Below are positions 16,753 through 25,750 of a stretch of 39,494 nt of DNA, in pieces (the stretch's first letter is position 1; every line of letters begins with the position of its first letter). A program made the position numbers and the translations under genes. This stretch comes from Ruminococcus sp. (GTDB taxonomy: Bacteria > Bacillota > Clostridia > Oscillospirales > Ruminococcaceae): positions 1-39,494 of the forward strand of contig JAFQHO010000058.1 of the NCBI GenBank assembly GCA_017397925.1. The letters are read 5' to 3'. The notes under the pieces are model-generated. The model saw only the letters and a list, made by a program, of their open reading frames with translations, was not told where the DNA came from and searched no databases.

Positions 16753-17952
16753 TCAGTAATCAAGAATATGCCCCATTCTGTCACGCTTAGTCTTGAGATA
16801 GAACAGGTCATAAGCCGTGGCGTCCATTTGAATAGCCACACGTTCCTTGATTTCAAGCCCAAATCCGCTTAAACCGTAAATCTTTTCGGGATTGTTCGTC
16901 AGCAGTCGGAGGGTTTTACAGCCAAGCTCACGGAGAATCTGTGCGCCGATGTAATACTCACGCATATCCCCCGGAAATCCAAGAGCAAGATTAGCGTCAA
17001 GTGTATCCATTCCGCCGTCCTGTAACTCATAGGCACGTAGCTTGTTTACAAGACCGATTCCTCTGCCCTCCTGACGCATATAGAGCAGAATTCCCCTGCC
17101 CTCTTTTTCAATCTGTGTCATAGCGGCGGCAAACTGCTGTCCGCAATCGCATTTGAGTGAGCCGAAAGCGTCGCCCGTCAAACACTCTGAATGTACACGA
17201 CAGAGAATATCCTCGCCGTTTCCGATATCGCCCTTAACAAGGGCAACGTGATGCTCACCGTTAAGCTTATTAACAAAACATACAGCACGAAATTCGCCGT
17301 ATTTCGTGGGAAGTTTCGTATCTGCGGCAAGCTCCACAAGAGTTTCATTTACCTTGCGATACTCTTTCAGAGCCTTAATGGTAATGAACTTCATTCCCCA
17401 TTCCACAGCCTTTTTCTGCAATTCCTCCGCACGCATCATTGTGCCGTCATCACGCATAATCTCGCAGCAAAGACCGCATTCTTTCAAGCCTGCAAGGCGC
17501 ATAAGGTCAACGGTAGCTTCTGTATGCCCCTCACGTTCAAGAACGCCGTTTTTCTTCGCCATAAGAGGGAACATATGTCCGGGACGACGGAAATCCTCAG
17601 GCTTTGCGTTGTCATCAACAGCCATACGAGCTGTGAAACCGCGCTCCTCCGCGGAAATTCCCGTTGTTGTATTTACGTGGTCAATTGATACGGTAAATGC
17701 TGTACTGTGGTTATCTGTGTTATAATCAACCATTTGACCTAAATGAAGCTTATGGCACAGCTCAATGCTCATAGGCATACAGATAAGCCCCTTTGCCTGT
17801 GCTGCCATAAAATTGACATTTTCCGTTGTGGCAAATTCAGCGGCACATATCATATCGCCTTCGTTTTCCCTGTCCTCGTCATCGGTGACAAGAATAATTT
17901 CGCCGTTTCTCAAAGCTTCAAGAGCTTCCTCTACGGTATTGTACTGAAACAT
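16753..17952 (-). CDS. ribBA: Bifunctional DHBP synthase / GTP cyclohydrolase II
   Basis: RibBA supplies both precursors of riboflavin: 3,4-dihydroxy-2-butanone 4-phosphate from ribulose 5-phosphate (N-terminal RibB) and the pyrimidine precursor from GTP (C-terminal RibA). RibB residues include [10 protein letters not shown] near residue 25 and [11 protein letters not shown]. The RibA half shows [10 protein letters not shown] and LKCDCGQQ with the zinc cysteines, RQEGRGIGL, and LLTNNPEKI. The 399-residue length is typical of the fusion. AAGGAGA precedes the ATG. The gene follows the second DUF4097 lipoprotein after 12 nt. Confidence 0.97.
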   Translation of the reverse strand: MFQYNTVEEALEALRNGEIILVTDDEDRENEGDMICAAEFATTENVNFMAAQAKGLICMPMSIELCHKLHLGQMVDYNTDNHSTAFTVSIDHVNTTTGISAEERGFTARMAVDDNAKPEDFRRPGHMFPLMAKKNGVLEREGHTEATVDLMRLAGLKECGLCCEIMRDDGTMMRAEELQKKAVEWGMKFITIKALKEYRKVNETLVELAADTKLPTKYGEFRAVCFVNKLNGEHHVALVKGDIGNGEDILCRVHSECLTGDAFGSLKCDCGQQFAAAMTQIEKEGRGILLYMRQEGRGIGLVNKLRAYELQDGGMDTLDANLALGFPGDMREYYIGAQILRELGCKTLRLLTNNPEKIYGLSGFGLEIKERVAIQMDATAYDLFYLKTKRDRMGHILDY

Positions 17953-17964
17953 TCAGATTTCTCC

Positions 17965-18918
17965 TTACTCTATGGTAATATTTCCTGTATTTACAGAAGC
18001 TTCAATATTACAGCTGTTCACTTCAAGCTTCTTGCTGTCTTTTTCATCCTCAGTAATGTTATACGGCTCATTCCCTTTAAATTTCACATCACCTGTTTCA
18101 ACGGAAATTTTTATATTTCCGTCCTCGGATTTACTGTCAGGCAGAGCAATTACTATATTGCCTGCTACTGCGGATATTTCAGTGTCTGCGTTGTATATAT
18201 TCGCATCTGTCATTGCAATATTTCCTGTGTTGGCTTTAATTTCAGATGAAGCTGTAAACTCAACTGCTGTACAGGTAATATTTCCTACATTAACATAGCC
18301 GTTTACGCTTCCGCTGATATTGCTGAAAGTAATATTTGAAACATCACAGTCGGCGGTGAACTTCTCTACAAAATCGGGAACTGTTACATTGGCGGTATAC
18401 TCCACACGACATTCAGGAATATTTTTTTCAAGCCAATGGTTAATTTCCTCTCCCGAATTCTTTTCCACAAGCTTCAATGTCATTGTATCTCCGCTTACTT
18501 CCGATTCAGCAGAAACAATTCCTTCAACCTGCTCACAAACTGCATCAGTTTCAGCAAAAATAGTATACTCAAGATCAAGGGTTGTTTTATCGCTGTCAGA
18601 GGGTTCAATAATAACATTGCCCACAGACAGATTAATTTCAAACGCTTTTATACTTTTATCGGTGTCAAAAGAAAAATCAGCTTTGGCTTTATGACTTTTA
18701 TCATATTTTAAAATATCATCTATATTTACCGATAAATCGCCTATTTTTATATCTCCAGTATCAGCGTCAACTGTCACATTCCCTGTATCCACATCAACAT
18801 CTGCATTTACCTTGATATCGCCTGTGTCAACTTTTATACCAGTATTTGAATTACTACAACCTGTAGCTGAAATTGCAGCTATAAATGATAAAACTGTTAT
18901 TATTTTTAATGCTTTCAT
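17965..18918 (-). CDS. DUF4097-type beta-repeat lipoprotein B
   Basis: The 317-residue protein has a lipoprotein signal peptide with lipobox ISATGC, lipid Cys at C21. The mature part is made of short beta-strand repeats, many reading DTGDI/TGNV/TGNI. This is the DUF4097 pattern, predicted to form a right-handed beta-helix or stacked sheet on the outer face of the membrane. Function of the family is not established. It is 11 nt after the related lipoprotein A and 12 nt before ribBA, with AAGGGG as ribosome site, so it lies inside the FMN-controlled operon. The two lipoproteins have different repeats but the same design and may be old duplicates. Confidence 0.8.
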   Translation of the reverse strand: MKALKIITVLSFIAAISATGCSNSNTGIKVDTGDIKVNADVDVDTGNVTVDADTGDIKIGDLSVNIDDILKYDKSHKAKADFSFDTDKSIKAFEINLSVGNVIIEPSDSDKTTLDLEYTIFAETDAVCEQVEGIVSAESEVSGDTMTLKLVEKNSGEEINHWLEKNIPECRVEYTANVTVPDFVEKFTADCDVSNITFSNISGSVNGYVNVGNITCTAVEFTASSEIKANTGNIAMTDANIYNADTEISAVAGNIVIALPDSKSEDGNIKISVETGDVKFKGNEPYNITEDEKDSKKLEVNSCNIEASVNTGNITIE

Positions 18919-18929
18919 ATATATACCCC

Positions 18930-19739
18930 TTATTTTGTAACCTTTACTGTTCCCACATCTGCTTTAAGTGTAACTGTACATTTATCATCAATTAATACTT
19001 CCTTTTTCTTGCCCACGTAATCCTTTGACTGTGCTTTTTCTGTGAAAGCAAGTCCTTGTGTATCAACATCAGCATCGCCTACATTAGCGGAAATCTCAAC
19101 ATTGCATTCAGCTACGCTTTCGACGGAAACATCGATATTTCCTACGTTTGTCGTTATTTCTGAATCATCCTTTATAGTCAGATTGTCACAATCAATATTT
19201 CCCACATCGGCATTAATTTTAAACGCGCCTACAAGGCTGTCAAGCTTTACATTGCCCACATCAGCTGAAATATCAAATGAACCCTTCAGCCTATCAAGCC
19301 TTACATCGCCAACGTCAGATTCAATTACAAAGTCGGAAAATTCGCTTGGCAGAGTAATATCAAGGTCCGCAGTAAGATTTACAAAACGGTTATCAAAATC
19401 CTTTTCAGAGGATTTGATATACACGGTTTTATCCTTTACCTTTGCTGTAATTTCAGCATTTTCAAGTGCCGCACTTACTTTTTCTTCGCTTATGCCGTTG
19501 CCTGTATATTTAATTTCAATATCAACATTTTTTGTATCGCCGTAGACAATTTCAATTTTACCCACTTCAAGTTCAATATCAAGCTTTGAAGCATTTTCAG
19601 GGTCGATATTCAAGGTTTCTGTTCTGGTTTTCTTGTAATCAAAATCACCGTTTACTACTTCTTTACCGTTGATTGAAACCGAACAAGAGCTTAATGCCAT
19701 TGCGCCTAAAACTGTTGACGCTAAAATAAATTTTTTCAT
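18930..19739 (-). CDS. DUF4097-type beta-repeat lipoprotein A
   Basis: The 269-residue protein begins MKKFILASTVLG and has lipobox LSSC, lipid Cys at C19. The rest is regular short beta-strand repeats (DVGDVRLD, DVGNVKLD, DVGNIDCD, NVGNIDVS), typical of DUF4097 proteins. The open frame extends to 19790 into ribE, but the start at 19739 is chosen because it gives the signal peptide and follows AGGGGA. It lies 13 nt after ribE and 11 nt before lipoprotein B. It is expected to be anchored outside the cell. No enzyme motif or flavin-binding motif (such as an FMN-transfer Thr motif) was seen. Confidence 0.82.
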   Translation of the reverse strand: MKKFILASTVLGAMALSSCSVSINGKEVVNGDFDYKKTRTETLNIDPENASKLDIELEVGKIEIVYGDTKNVDIEIKYTGNGISEEKVSAALENAEITAKVKDKTVYIKSSEKDFDNRFVNLTADLDITLPSEFSDFVIESDVGDVRLDRLKGSFDISADVGNVKLDSLVGAFKINADVGNIDCDNLTIKDDSEITTNVGNIDVSVESVAECNVEISANVGDADVDTQGLAFTEKAQSKDYVGKKKEVLIDDKCTVTLKADVGTVKVTK

Positions 19740-19752
19740 AATATAATCCCCT

Positions 19753-20400
19753 TTAAATAAATCCGTTTGATGAAAGAAAAGACATATCAATTCCGCTGTT
19801 TTTCGAGTTTTCAGCAGGCTTCATAAGCTTTTCCACATATTTTCCTATAATATCATTTTCAAGATTAACTGTCTGTCCCTTTGTTTTTGTCGAAAGAATT
19901 GTCATTTCAGCTGTATGCGGTATAACAGACACGCTGAAATCTCTGTCAGTAACTTTTGCGACAGTAAGACTTATGCCGTCAATGGCAATCGAACCTTTTT
20001 CTACGATATACCGCATAATATGAGCATCCGCGGAGATAGTATACCATACAGCAATGCCGTCGTTTATTATATCTGTTATAACTCCCGTACCGTCAATATG
20101 TCCTGACACGATATGACCGCCAAAGCGCCCATTTGCCGCCATAGCACGTTCAAGATTTACCTTACTCCCCTGCCGCAATTCGCCCAGGGATGAACGGCTG
20201 AGGGTTTCATTCATAACATCAGCCTGAAATATTTTACCATCAGTTTTCGTTACTGTAAGGCATACACCGTTTACAGCGATACTGTCACCGAGGTGAACAT
20301 CTTCAAGAACTTTTCGCGCCTCAATCACTATGAAAGAATTACTGCCATTTCGCTGTATATTCTTTACTGTACCAATTTCTTCAATTATCCCTGTGAACAT
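19753..20400 (-). CDS. ribE: Riboflavin synthase, alpha subunit
   Basis: Riboflavin synthase dismutates two lumazine molecules to riboflavin plus the pyrimidine precursor. The 215-residue protein has the canonical start MFTGIIEEIG and two lumazine-binding repeats: the first has VNGVCLTV and a GGHIVSGHIDG junction, the second has IDGISLTVAKV and VIPHT. Its start overlaps the end of ribD by 20 nt, which suggests coupled translation. Confidence 0.96.
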   Translation of the reverse strand: MFTGIIEEIGTVKNIQRNGSNSFIVIEARKVLEDVHLGDSIAVNGVCLTVTKTDGKIFQADVMNETLSRSSLGELRQGSKVNLERAMAANGRFGGHIVSGHIDGTGVITDIINDGIAVWYTISADAHIMRYIVEKGSIAIDGISLTVAKVTDRDFSVSVIPHTAEMTILSTKTKGQTVNLENDIIGKYVEKLMKPAENSKNSGIDMSFLSSNGFI

Positions 20401-21487
20401 TCTTCACCCTGCTTTCTATGAGAATATCGCCGCCAATGGTCTTAATCTGCCTGTCGTACAGCATAACACATTCATCGGGAGATGCCGCACCAATTCCCGA
20501 AACTGCTGTGGGAGCATCTTTTCCGCCGAATATTTTCGGAGCAATATATGCCTGCACTTTATTGACGATGCCCGATTTCAAAGCCGACCAGTTAAGCTGT
20601 CCGCCGCCCTCTAATAAAATGCTGTCGATTTTATAATCTCTGCCAAGAACAATCATAAGCTGTTTTAAATCAATATGACCATCCTTTTCAGGTACCCTCA
20701 CAATCTGACAGCCCATTGCTTCAAATTCCGATGTATCGCCATTTGAGCAGACGATAATTGTAGGTATCTCTTTAGCAGTGCGGACAATATTACTGTCAGG
20801 AGGTGTTCTCAGATTTGTATCGCATATGATACGGACAGGATTTTTTCCACCCTCAATATGACAGGTGAGCATTGGATTATCAGCAAGAACTGTTCCCACT
20901 CCCACCATAATTGCCATATGCTTCAAACGGTCGCGATGAACGTTTTCACGTGCCGCCTCCCCTGTTATCCATTGAGATTTTCCTGTATAACAGGCAATTT
21001 TACCATCCATTGTCATTGCGTATTTCATTGTTACAAAAGGCGTTTTTTCAGTAATATAATGGAAAAAAATCTCATTCAAACTGTCACATTCAGCTTTTAA
21101 AATACCCTCTGTGACTTCAATTCCATTTTCACGGAGAATTCTTGCGCCTTTTCCTGCTACAAGAGGATTAGGATCGGAGGAGCCTATAAATACGCGGCTT
21201 ATTTTATGCTCGATTATAGCCTCTGTGCAAGGAGGAGTTTTGCCATAGTGACAGCAGGGTTCAAGAGTAACATAAATATCTGCACCCGTACAGTCAATTC
21301 CACGGCTGTCGCAGTCTGCGAAAGCGTTTCTTTCAGCGTGAAGCTCACCGCATTTACGATGATAACCTTGTCCGATTATCTCACCGTTTCTGACGATTAC
21401 AGCTCCCACCATAGGATTTGGATTGACATATCCTACACCCTTTGCGGCAAGTTCAAGTGCCTTTGTCATAAATATTTCGTGGGACAT
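20381..21487 (-). CDS. ribD: Bifunctional deaminase/reductase of riboflavin synthesis
   Basis: RibD performs the second and third steps of the GTP branch. The deaminase half (about 1-145) has H50 and E52 in HAERNAF and the zinc cysteines in TLEPCCHYGKTPPC. The reductase half (about 146-368) starts at FVTMKYAMTMDGKIA and has ILLEGGGQLNWS. The 368-residue length is normal. It is the first gene after the FMN riboswitch terminator, with AGGAGG 5-6 nt before the ATG at 21487. Confidence 0.97.
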   Translation of the reverse strand: MSHEIFMTKALELAAKGVGYVNPNPMVGAVIVRNGEIIGQGYHRKCGELHAERNAFADCDSRGIDCTGADIYVTLEPCCHYGKTPPCTEAIIEHKISRVFIGSSDPNPLVAGKGARILRENGIEVTEGILKAECDSLNEIFFHYITEKTPFVTMKYAMTMDGKIACYTGKSQWITGEAARENVHRDRLKHMAIMVGVGTVLADNPMLTCHIEGGKNPVRIICDTNLRTPPDSNIVRTAKEIPTIIVCSNGDTSEFEAMGCQIVRVPEKDGHIDLKQLMIVLGRDYKIDSILLEGGGQLNWSALKSGIVNKVQAYIAPKIFGGKDAPTAVSGIGAASPDECVMLYDRQIKTIGGDILIESRVKNVHRDN

Positions 21488-21514
21488 ACATACCTCCTTT
21501 TAGCGGCTGCTAAC

Positions 21515-21538
21515 AAAAAATCCCCGAAAATTCGGGGA
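21515..21538 (-). terminator. Riboswitch expression-platform terminator
   Basis: On the minus strand the stem TCCCCGAA/TTCGGGGA is followed by TTTTTTG, between the FMN aptamer and ribD. The 5' aptamer strand CTTCGGGG (near 21685-21692) matches the terminator arm and could form the alternative antiterminator pairing. This is a classic transcription-attenuation design. Confidence 0.92.
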
Positions 21539-21562
21539 TACAATCTGTCTTATCAGCAGATA

Positions 21563-21694
21563 ATCCTCTCACATCCGGACTTATGCAGAATATCCGCACT
21601 CACCGTCGGCCTCGGAATTTCACCGAGTCAACCGCTGAAATAAGCGGCTCACAGGCTTTACTGTCGGTAGGGAATTTCACCCTGCCCCGAAGAT
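21563..21694 (-). ncRNA. FMN riboswitch (RFN element)
   Basis: The minus strand reads the conserved RFN pieces in order: ATCTTCGGGGCAGGGTGAAA, TTCCCTACCGACAGT, AAAGCC-GTGAGCC, a variable hairpin (CCGCTTATTTCAGCGG), GGTTGACTCGGTGAAATTCC, GAGGCCGACGGTGA, then AGTCCGGATGTGAGAGGAT. These form the six-helix FMN aptamer. With FMN bound, the downstream terminator should form and shut off the riboflavin operon. The predicted transcription start lies right at the aptamer 5' end. Confidence 0.98.
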
Positions 21695-21703
21695 TACACT
21701 CCT

Positions 21704-21732
21704 ATTATATCACACCGTTATTTTTTTGTCAA
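21704..21732 (-). promoter_or_regulatory. Consensus promoter of the riboflavin operon
   Basis: Perfect TTGACA (21727-21732), a 17-nt spacer and perfect TATAAT (21704-21709) on the minus strand, placing the start about 7 nt further on, at the beginning of the FMN aptamer. Confidence 0.92.
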
Positions 21733-21822
21733 TATTATTCTTATACTTAAGATATCATTTTTGTATTAACCAATTTATATAATATATACATATTCAATAT
21801 CACAAATTTGTAGGATTAAATA

Positions 21823-21851
21823 TTGACAAAATTCTACAACTGTGGTATAAT
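21823..21851 (+). promoter_or_regulatory. Consensus promoter of the TM2 gene pair
   Basis: TTGACA (21823-21828), a 17-nt spacer and TATAAT (21846-21851) preceded by TGG. It is divergent from the riboflavin promoter about 90 bp away. Confidence 0.88.
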
Positions 21852-21922
21852 AATCGCAAGGGTTTAGTAAATGGGGATTTTTTCTAACCTGAATTTATTT
21901 TTAACATATATGGAGGTATATT

Positions 21923-22333
21923 ATGTATTGTAAAAATTGTGGTAGTGCAGTCGATCCTCAGGCAGCTGTATGCGTAAAGTGCGGAACACCTGTAGGACAG
22001 GGCGGAAAGTTCTGCGGAAATTGCGGTAACGAACTTGCACCCGGTGCTGCTGTATGTATGTCCTGCGGCTTCGCTGTAAATAACAAGCCTGTTGCTGCTC
22101 CCGGAGCTAAGTCTAAAATGGCTGCCGGTCTTCTCGGTATTTTCCTTGGAGCATTTGGCGTTCACAATTTCTATCTTGGATTTAAGGGCAAGGCTATCGC
22201 TCAGCTTCTTATCTCAGTTCTCAGCTGCTTTACACTTGCTGTTGTAAGTGAAGTATGGGGACTTATAGAGGGTATTATGATTCTTTGCGGCAATATCAAC
22301 ACTGACGCAGACGGCAATGCTCTCGCAGACTAA
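21923..22333 (+). CDS. Double zinc-ribbon TM2-domain protein
   Basis: The 136-residue protein has two zinc ribbons (C3, C6, C17, C20 and C31, C34, C45, C48), a short linker, and a C-terminal TM2 domain of two membrane helices. That domain is recognisable from GLLGIFLGAFGVHNFYLG and the WGLIEGIMIL segment. Such proteins are common in Firmicutes and their role is not established. A ribosome site (ATGGAGGT) precedes the ATG. It shares a transcript with the next, ribbon-less TM2 gene 30 nt downstream. Confidence 0.88.
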   Translation: MYCKNCGSAVDPQAAVCVKCGTPVGQGGKFCGNCGNELAPGAAVCMSCGFAVNNKPVAAPGAKSKMAAGLLGIFLGAFGVHNFYLGFKGKAIAQLLISVLSCFTLAVVSEVWGLIEGIMILCGNINTDADGNALAD

Positions 22334-22363
22334 TTTTATATATTTATATTGGAGGATTTAATT

Positions 22364-22579
22364 ATGAAACAGAAAATGGTTGCAGGTCTTTTAGGTATTT
22401 TCCTTGGTGGATTCGGTGTTCACAACTTCTACCTCGGTTACACAAAGAAAGCTGTTATTCAGATCATCGTAACACTCGTTACTTGTGGCATTGGTTCTTG
22501 GTGGGGCCTTATCGAAGGAATTTTAATTCTCTGCGGTAAGACAATCACAACTGATGCTCAGGGCAATGAGCTCGTATAA
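22364..22579 (+). CDS. Minimal TM2-domain protein
   Basis: The 71-residue protein is only a TM2 domain: a first helix with GLLGIFLGGFGVHNFYLGY and a second running into WWGLIEGILILCG. It closely parallels the C-terminal half of the preceding gene, so the pair probably arose by duplication. The ATG at 22364 lies 8 nt after GGAGGA, whereas the longer frame from a TTG includes the ribosome site. Confidence 0.88.
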   Translation: MKQKMVAGLLGIFLGGFGVHNFYLGYTKKAVIQIIVTLVTCGIGSWWGLIEGILILCGKTITTDAQGNELV

Positions 22580-22591
22580 TTGAATTTCACA

Positions 22592-22622
22592 CAGGCTGCC
22601 TTTCGGGGCAGCTTGTTTTTTG
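22592..22622 (+). terminator. Terminator of the TM2 gene pair
   Basis: The arms GGCTGCC and GGCAGC around a short TTTCGG loop are followed by TTGTTTTTTG, about 13 nt after the stop. Confidence 0.85.
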
Positions 22623-22787
22623 CCTAAGTATCATAATTTATTTTAGCTAATATATATTATATTCACATTTACCTTAAAATAGCCTTAAACTAACCTTAAA
22701 CCTATGTAATTCTGCACATAATTACGCAACACCATTTGTTTATTACCACGTTTTTTTATTTTTGGTAGAATAAGAGCATTTTTTGAA

Positions 22788-22816
22788 TTGATTTTTCATT
22801 TTTATAAGATTATAAT
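22788..22816 (+). promoter_or_regulatory. Promoter of the CotH-dockerin gene
   Basis: TTGATT (22788-22793), a 17-nt spacer and TATAAT (22811-22816). The rest of the intergenic region is AT-rich with no recognised gene. Confidence 0.65.
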
Positions 22817-22879
22817 AAATATATATAAAGAAAACATTTCCGGGGATTATCCAAATATTATTGTATGGAGTGATTTTTT

Positions 22880-25594
22880 ATGAAATTCAAGAAAAGAAAG
22901 GCTCTTTCTGCCATCTCACTGGCAATTGCGGCGACATTGACAATCCCCTATACGCCTTTGTCGTCTTTTAACGCATCCGCAGTTGGCGAAGGACTCTACA
23001 TCAACGAAATATGTGCAAAAAACAGCACTCATACCGCCCCTGACGGAAACTGCTACGACTGGATTGAAATTTACAATGGCAGTTCATCATCTATTGATTT
23101 AAGCGGCTATGGATTATCAGACAAGGAAACCGAACTTTTCAAGTTCACTTTCCCTGCAGGTGCTTCAATCGGCGCCGGTCAGCGACTTGTCATTTATTGC
23201 GATTCTGTTATGCCCGAAATAAACGGTACATATACTGCATCCTTCGGACTTTCCACAAGCGGCGAAACTGTCTACCTTACAGCTCCTGATTCAACTGTAT
23301 GCGATACTGTCGAATTTCCTGCCCTTGCAAGTGATCAGTCTTTCGGCAGATACCCTGACGGCTCTGATTCATTTGCTACAATGAATATGTCGCCAAATCA
23401 GGCAAACAGCGAAAGCGGCGTGCTGAAAAAAGATGTTGCAGAGCCTGTTTTCTCACAGGAGGGCGGATTCTATGACAGCGGTTTCAATCTTAACATAACC
23501 GTCCCCGACGGCACAACTGTCTATTATACAACTGACGGCAGCGTTCCCGACAGCAGTTCACAGCGTTACAGCTCCCCTATTGCTATTTCCGATATTACAT
23601 CGCAGCCTAACTATCTCAGTGCAAGAACTGACATAAGAGGCGGTACAGTAACTGCTCCTACTGACCCTGTTGATAAGGCTATGGTTATTAATGCCGTTGC
23701 CATTGACCAGAACGGCAATGTCAGCGACACTGTTTCTGCGGCTTATTTCATCGGCTACGGCAACCGCGCTTCTTACTATCAGAATGTAAAGGTTATTTCC
23801 CTTACAACTGATGAGGACAACCTTTTTGACCACGATAAAGGAATTTATGTCCTCGGCGCTACATATGACGAGTGGAAAAACTCCAACGGCGGCGGTGCAT
23901 TTGCTCAGGATTGGCAAATTCCGGGAAACTTCTCCAATAAAGGCAGAGAATGGGAACGTCCTGCAATTATGCAGATTTACGAGGACGGACAGGTAAAGCA
24001 CACTCAGAGCATAGGTATACGTATTCACGGCGGCGCTTCAAGAAGCCATATGCAGAAAAGCTTTAACATCTATGCACGTGCTGACTATGGCGTATCAAAG
24101 TTTGATTTCAACCTCTTTGACGGCGATTTAAGAAGCGAATATACAGGCAAGAAAATCAAGGAATTCGATAGCTTTATGATAAGAAACGGCGGAAATGATG
24201 CAAGTGCTACCCGTTTCCGTGATAAGCTCAATCAGGCACTTGTATCTGACCGTGATATGCTTCAACAGGCTATGAAGCCCTGCATTGTATTTATCAACGG
24301 CGAATACTGGGGACACTATGAGATTACCGAAAAGCTCAGCGATGACTACGTTGAAGCTCATTACGGCATTGACAAGAACGATGTTTGCTTAATCAAAAAT
24401 GGCGAGCTGGAAGAAGGTACTGAATCTGATTTTGCAGAGTGGGAAAGCCTTAATAACTGGTTCAAATCCAACGATTTATCACAGGAAGCTAATTATAATC
24501 AGCTTTGCGAAAAGATAGATATGCAGTCGTTTATAGACTATATGTGTGCTGAAATCTACTACGCAAATATGGACTTCTCCCCCAATAATACAGCTATGTG
24601 GAAGTCTACTTCAATTTACCCCGATAACGAATGGGGCGACGGAAAATGGCGTTTTATCCTCTTTGATACAGAGTACAGTACAGGTCTTTACGGAGCTATG
24701 GGTGCCTCTGCCAACCATAACACATTCAATATGGTTATGCAAAATCAGGGATTTATTTCAGAGCTTTTCAAAAATTCACTGAAAAATGATACATTTAAGC
24801 GACAGTTTGCTACCACATTTATGGATATGGCAAACGAGAACTTTAACAATGATAAGATTCAGGCTATGATTGAGGAGCTTACAAATGAATACCGCGAAAT
24901 GACTATTGATACCCTCGACCGTTTTGAGCCAAAGAATGTCACTCAGACACCCGAAACTCCTCAGAACCCTCAAAATCCCGGCGGATTCCCTAACTGGGGT
25001 GGAAACTGGGGCGGCGGTAACTGGGGCGGAAATACTACACAGCAGGATAACCCCACAATTTTCAACAACGAGGTTGACGCAGTTAAGTCCTTCTACCGTG
25101 ACAGAAATCAGAATGTTACACAGCAGCTTCGCAATTCCTGCAGTTTAAAAGGAAATAAGGTAAATCTTACTCTCAGCAATGATTCATCAAAGGGTACTGT
25201 TATCCTCAACACAATTACACCTACATTCAAGGATAACAAGTGGACTGGCGCATACTACACCGATTATCCTGTTACAGTTACCGCAAAGCCTCAGGCCGGA
25301 TTTGCTTTCTCTCACTGGGAAACATCTGACGGTAAGACATTCAACTCCCCTACCGCTGAAATTTCACTTACTGCTGATATGACCGTTACAGCTGTATACA
25401 CTCAGTCACAGGGCGGAATTATTGGCGATATCAACTCAGACGGTACTGTATCTGCCGCTGACCTCGTGCTTCTTTCAAAGTATCTCCTCGGTACTGAGAA
25501 GAATATCAACGGCACTCAGGCTGATGTTTACACCGACAACAGAATTGACGTTTACGATATGATTAAGCTGAGAAAAATTGTTTCCGGTATTTAA
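22880..25594 (+). CDS. Secreted CotH-kinase protein with lamin-tail, chitobiase-C-like and dockerin domains
   Basis: The 904-residue protein has a signal peptide (about 1-34), a lamin-tail domain (about 37-150, INEICAKN and YDWIEIYN), and a chitobiase C-terminal-like fold (about 190-280, VYYTTDGSVPD). A CotH kinase-like domain (about 310-640) follows, with GIRIHGGASR, KSFNIYAR, FMIRNGGND, FINGEYWGHYEITEK and FDTEYSTG. Then come a Gly/Trp/Asn linker, an InlB-type bacterial repeat (about 795-845) and a C-terminal type I dockerin (about 848-904). CotH in Bacillus spore coat is an atypical protein kinase. CotH-dockerin proteins are reported from Ruminococcus cellulosomes, but their substrates are unknown. 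The dockerin differs from those of the two GH9 enzymes here. GGAGTG lies 8 nt before the ATG. Confidence 0.9.
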   Translation: MKFKKRKALSAISLAIAATLTIPYTPLSSFNASAVGEGLYINEICAKNSTHTAPDGNCYDWIEIYNGSSSSIDLSGYGLSDKETELFKFTFPAGASIGAGQRLVIYCDSVMPEINGTYTASFGLSTSGETVYLTAPDSTVCDTVEFPALASDQSFGRYPDGSDSFATMNMSPNQANSESGVLKKDVAEPVFSQEGGFYDSGFNLNITVPDGTTVYYTTDGSVPDSSSQRYSSPIAISDITSQPNYLSARTDIRGGTVTAPTDPVDKAMVINAVAIDQNGNVSDTVSAAYFIGYGNRASYYQNVKVISLTTDEDNLFDHDKGIYVLGATYDEWKNSNGGGAFAQDWQIPGNFSNKGREWERPAIMQIYEDGQVKHTQSIGIRIHGGASRSHMQKSFNIYARADYGVSKFDFNLFDGDLRSEYTGKKIKEFDSFMIRNGGNDASATRFRDKLNQALVSDRDMLQQAMKPCIVFINGEYWGHYEITEKLSDDYVEAHYGIDKNDVCLIKNGELEEGTESDFAEWESLNNWFKSNDLSQEANYNQLCEKIDMQSFIDYMCAEIYYANMDFSPNNTAMWKSTSIYPDNEWGDGKWRFILFDTEYSTGLYGAMGASANHNTFNMVMQNQGFISELFKNSLKNDTFKRQFATTFMDMANENFNNDKIQAMIEELTNEYREMTIDTLDRFEPKNVTQTPETPQNPQNPGGFPNWGGNWGGGNWGGNTTQQDNPTIFNNEVDAVKSFYRDRNQNVTQQLRNSCSLKGNKVNLTLSNDSSKGTVILNTITPTFKDNKWTGAYYTDYPVTVTAKPQAGFAFSHWETSDGKTFNSPTAEISLTADMTVTAVYTQSQGGIIGDINSDGTVSAADLVLLSKYLLGTEKNINGTQADVYTDNRIDVYDMIKLRKIVSGI

Positions 25595-25710
25595 CTACTA
25601 TCTATCATTTATTTACCCCCTCACTTAATACATTCGAGTAAAGTCGGAAAAAAAGGACATAAAAATCGTAAAAATTGATATATTTTTATTATTTAACATT
25701 TAAAACTCCC

Positions 25711-25747
25711 AAAATGGCTGTGTATCGTAGTTATGCACAGCCATTTT
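25711..25747. terminator. Long hairpin after the CotH gene
   Basis: A perfect 12-bp inverted repeat AAAATGGCTGTG / CACAGCCATTTT with a 13-nt loop (25723-25735). It can terminate in either direction. The GGCTGTG/CACAGCC core recurs in a hairpin at 36597-36621. Confidence 0.7.
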
Positions 25748-25750
25748 CTG

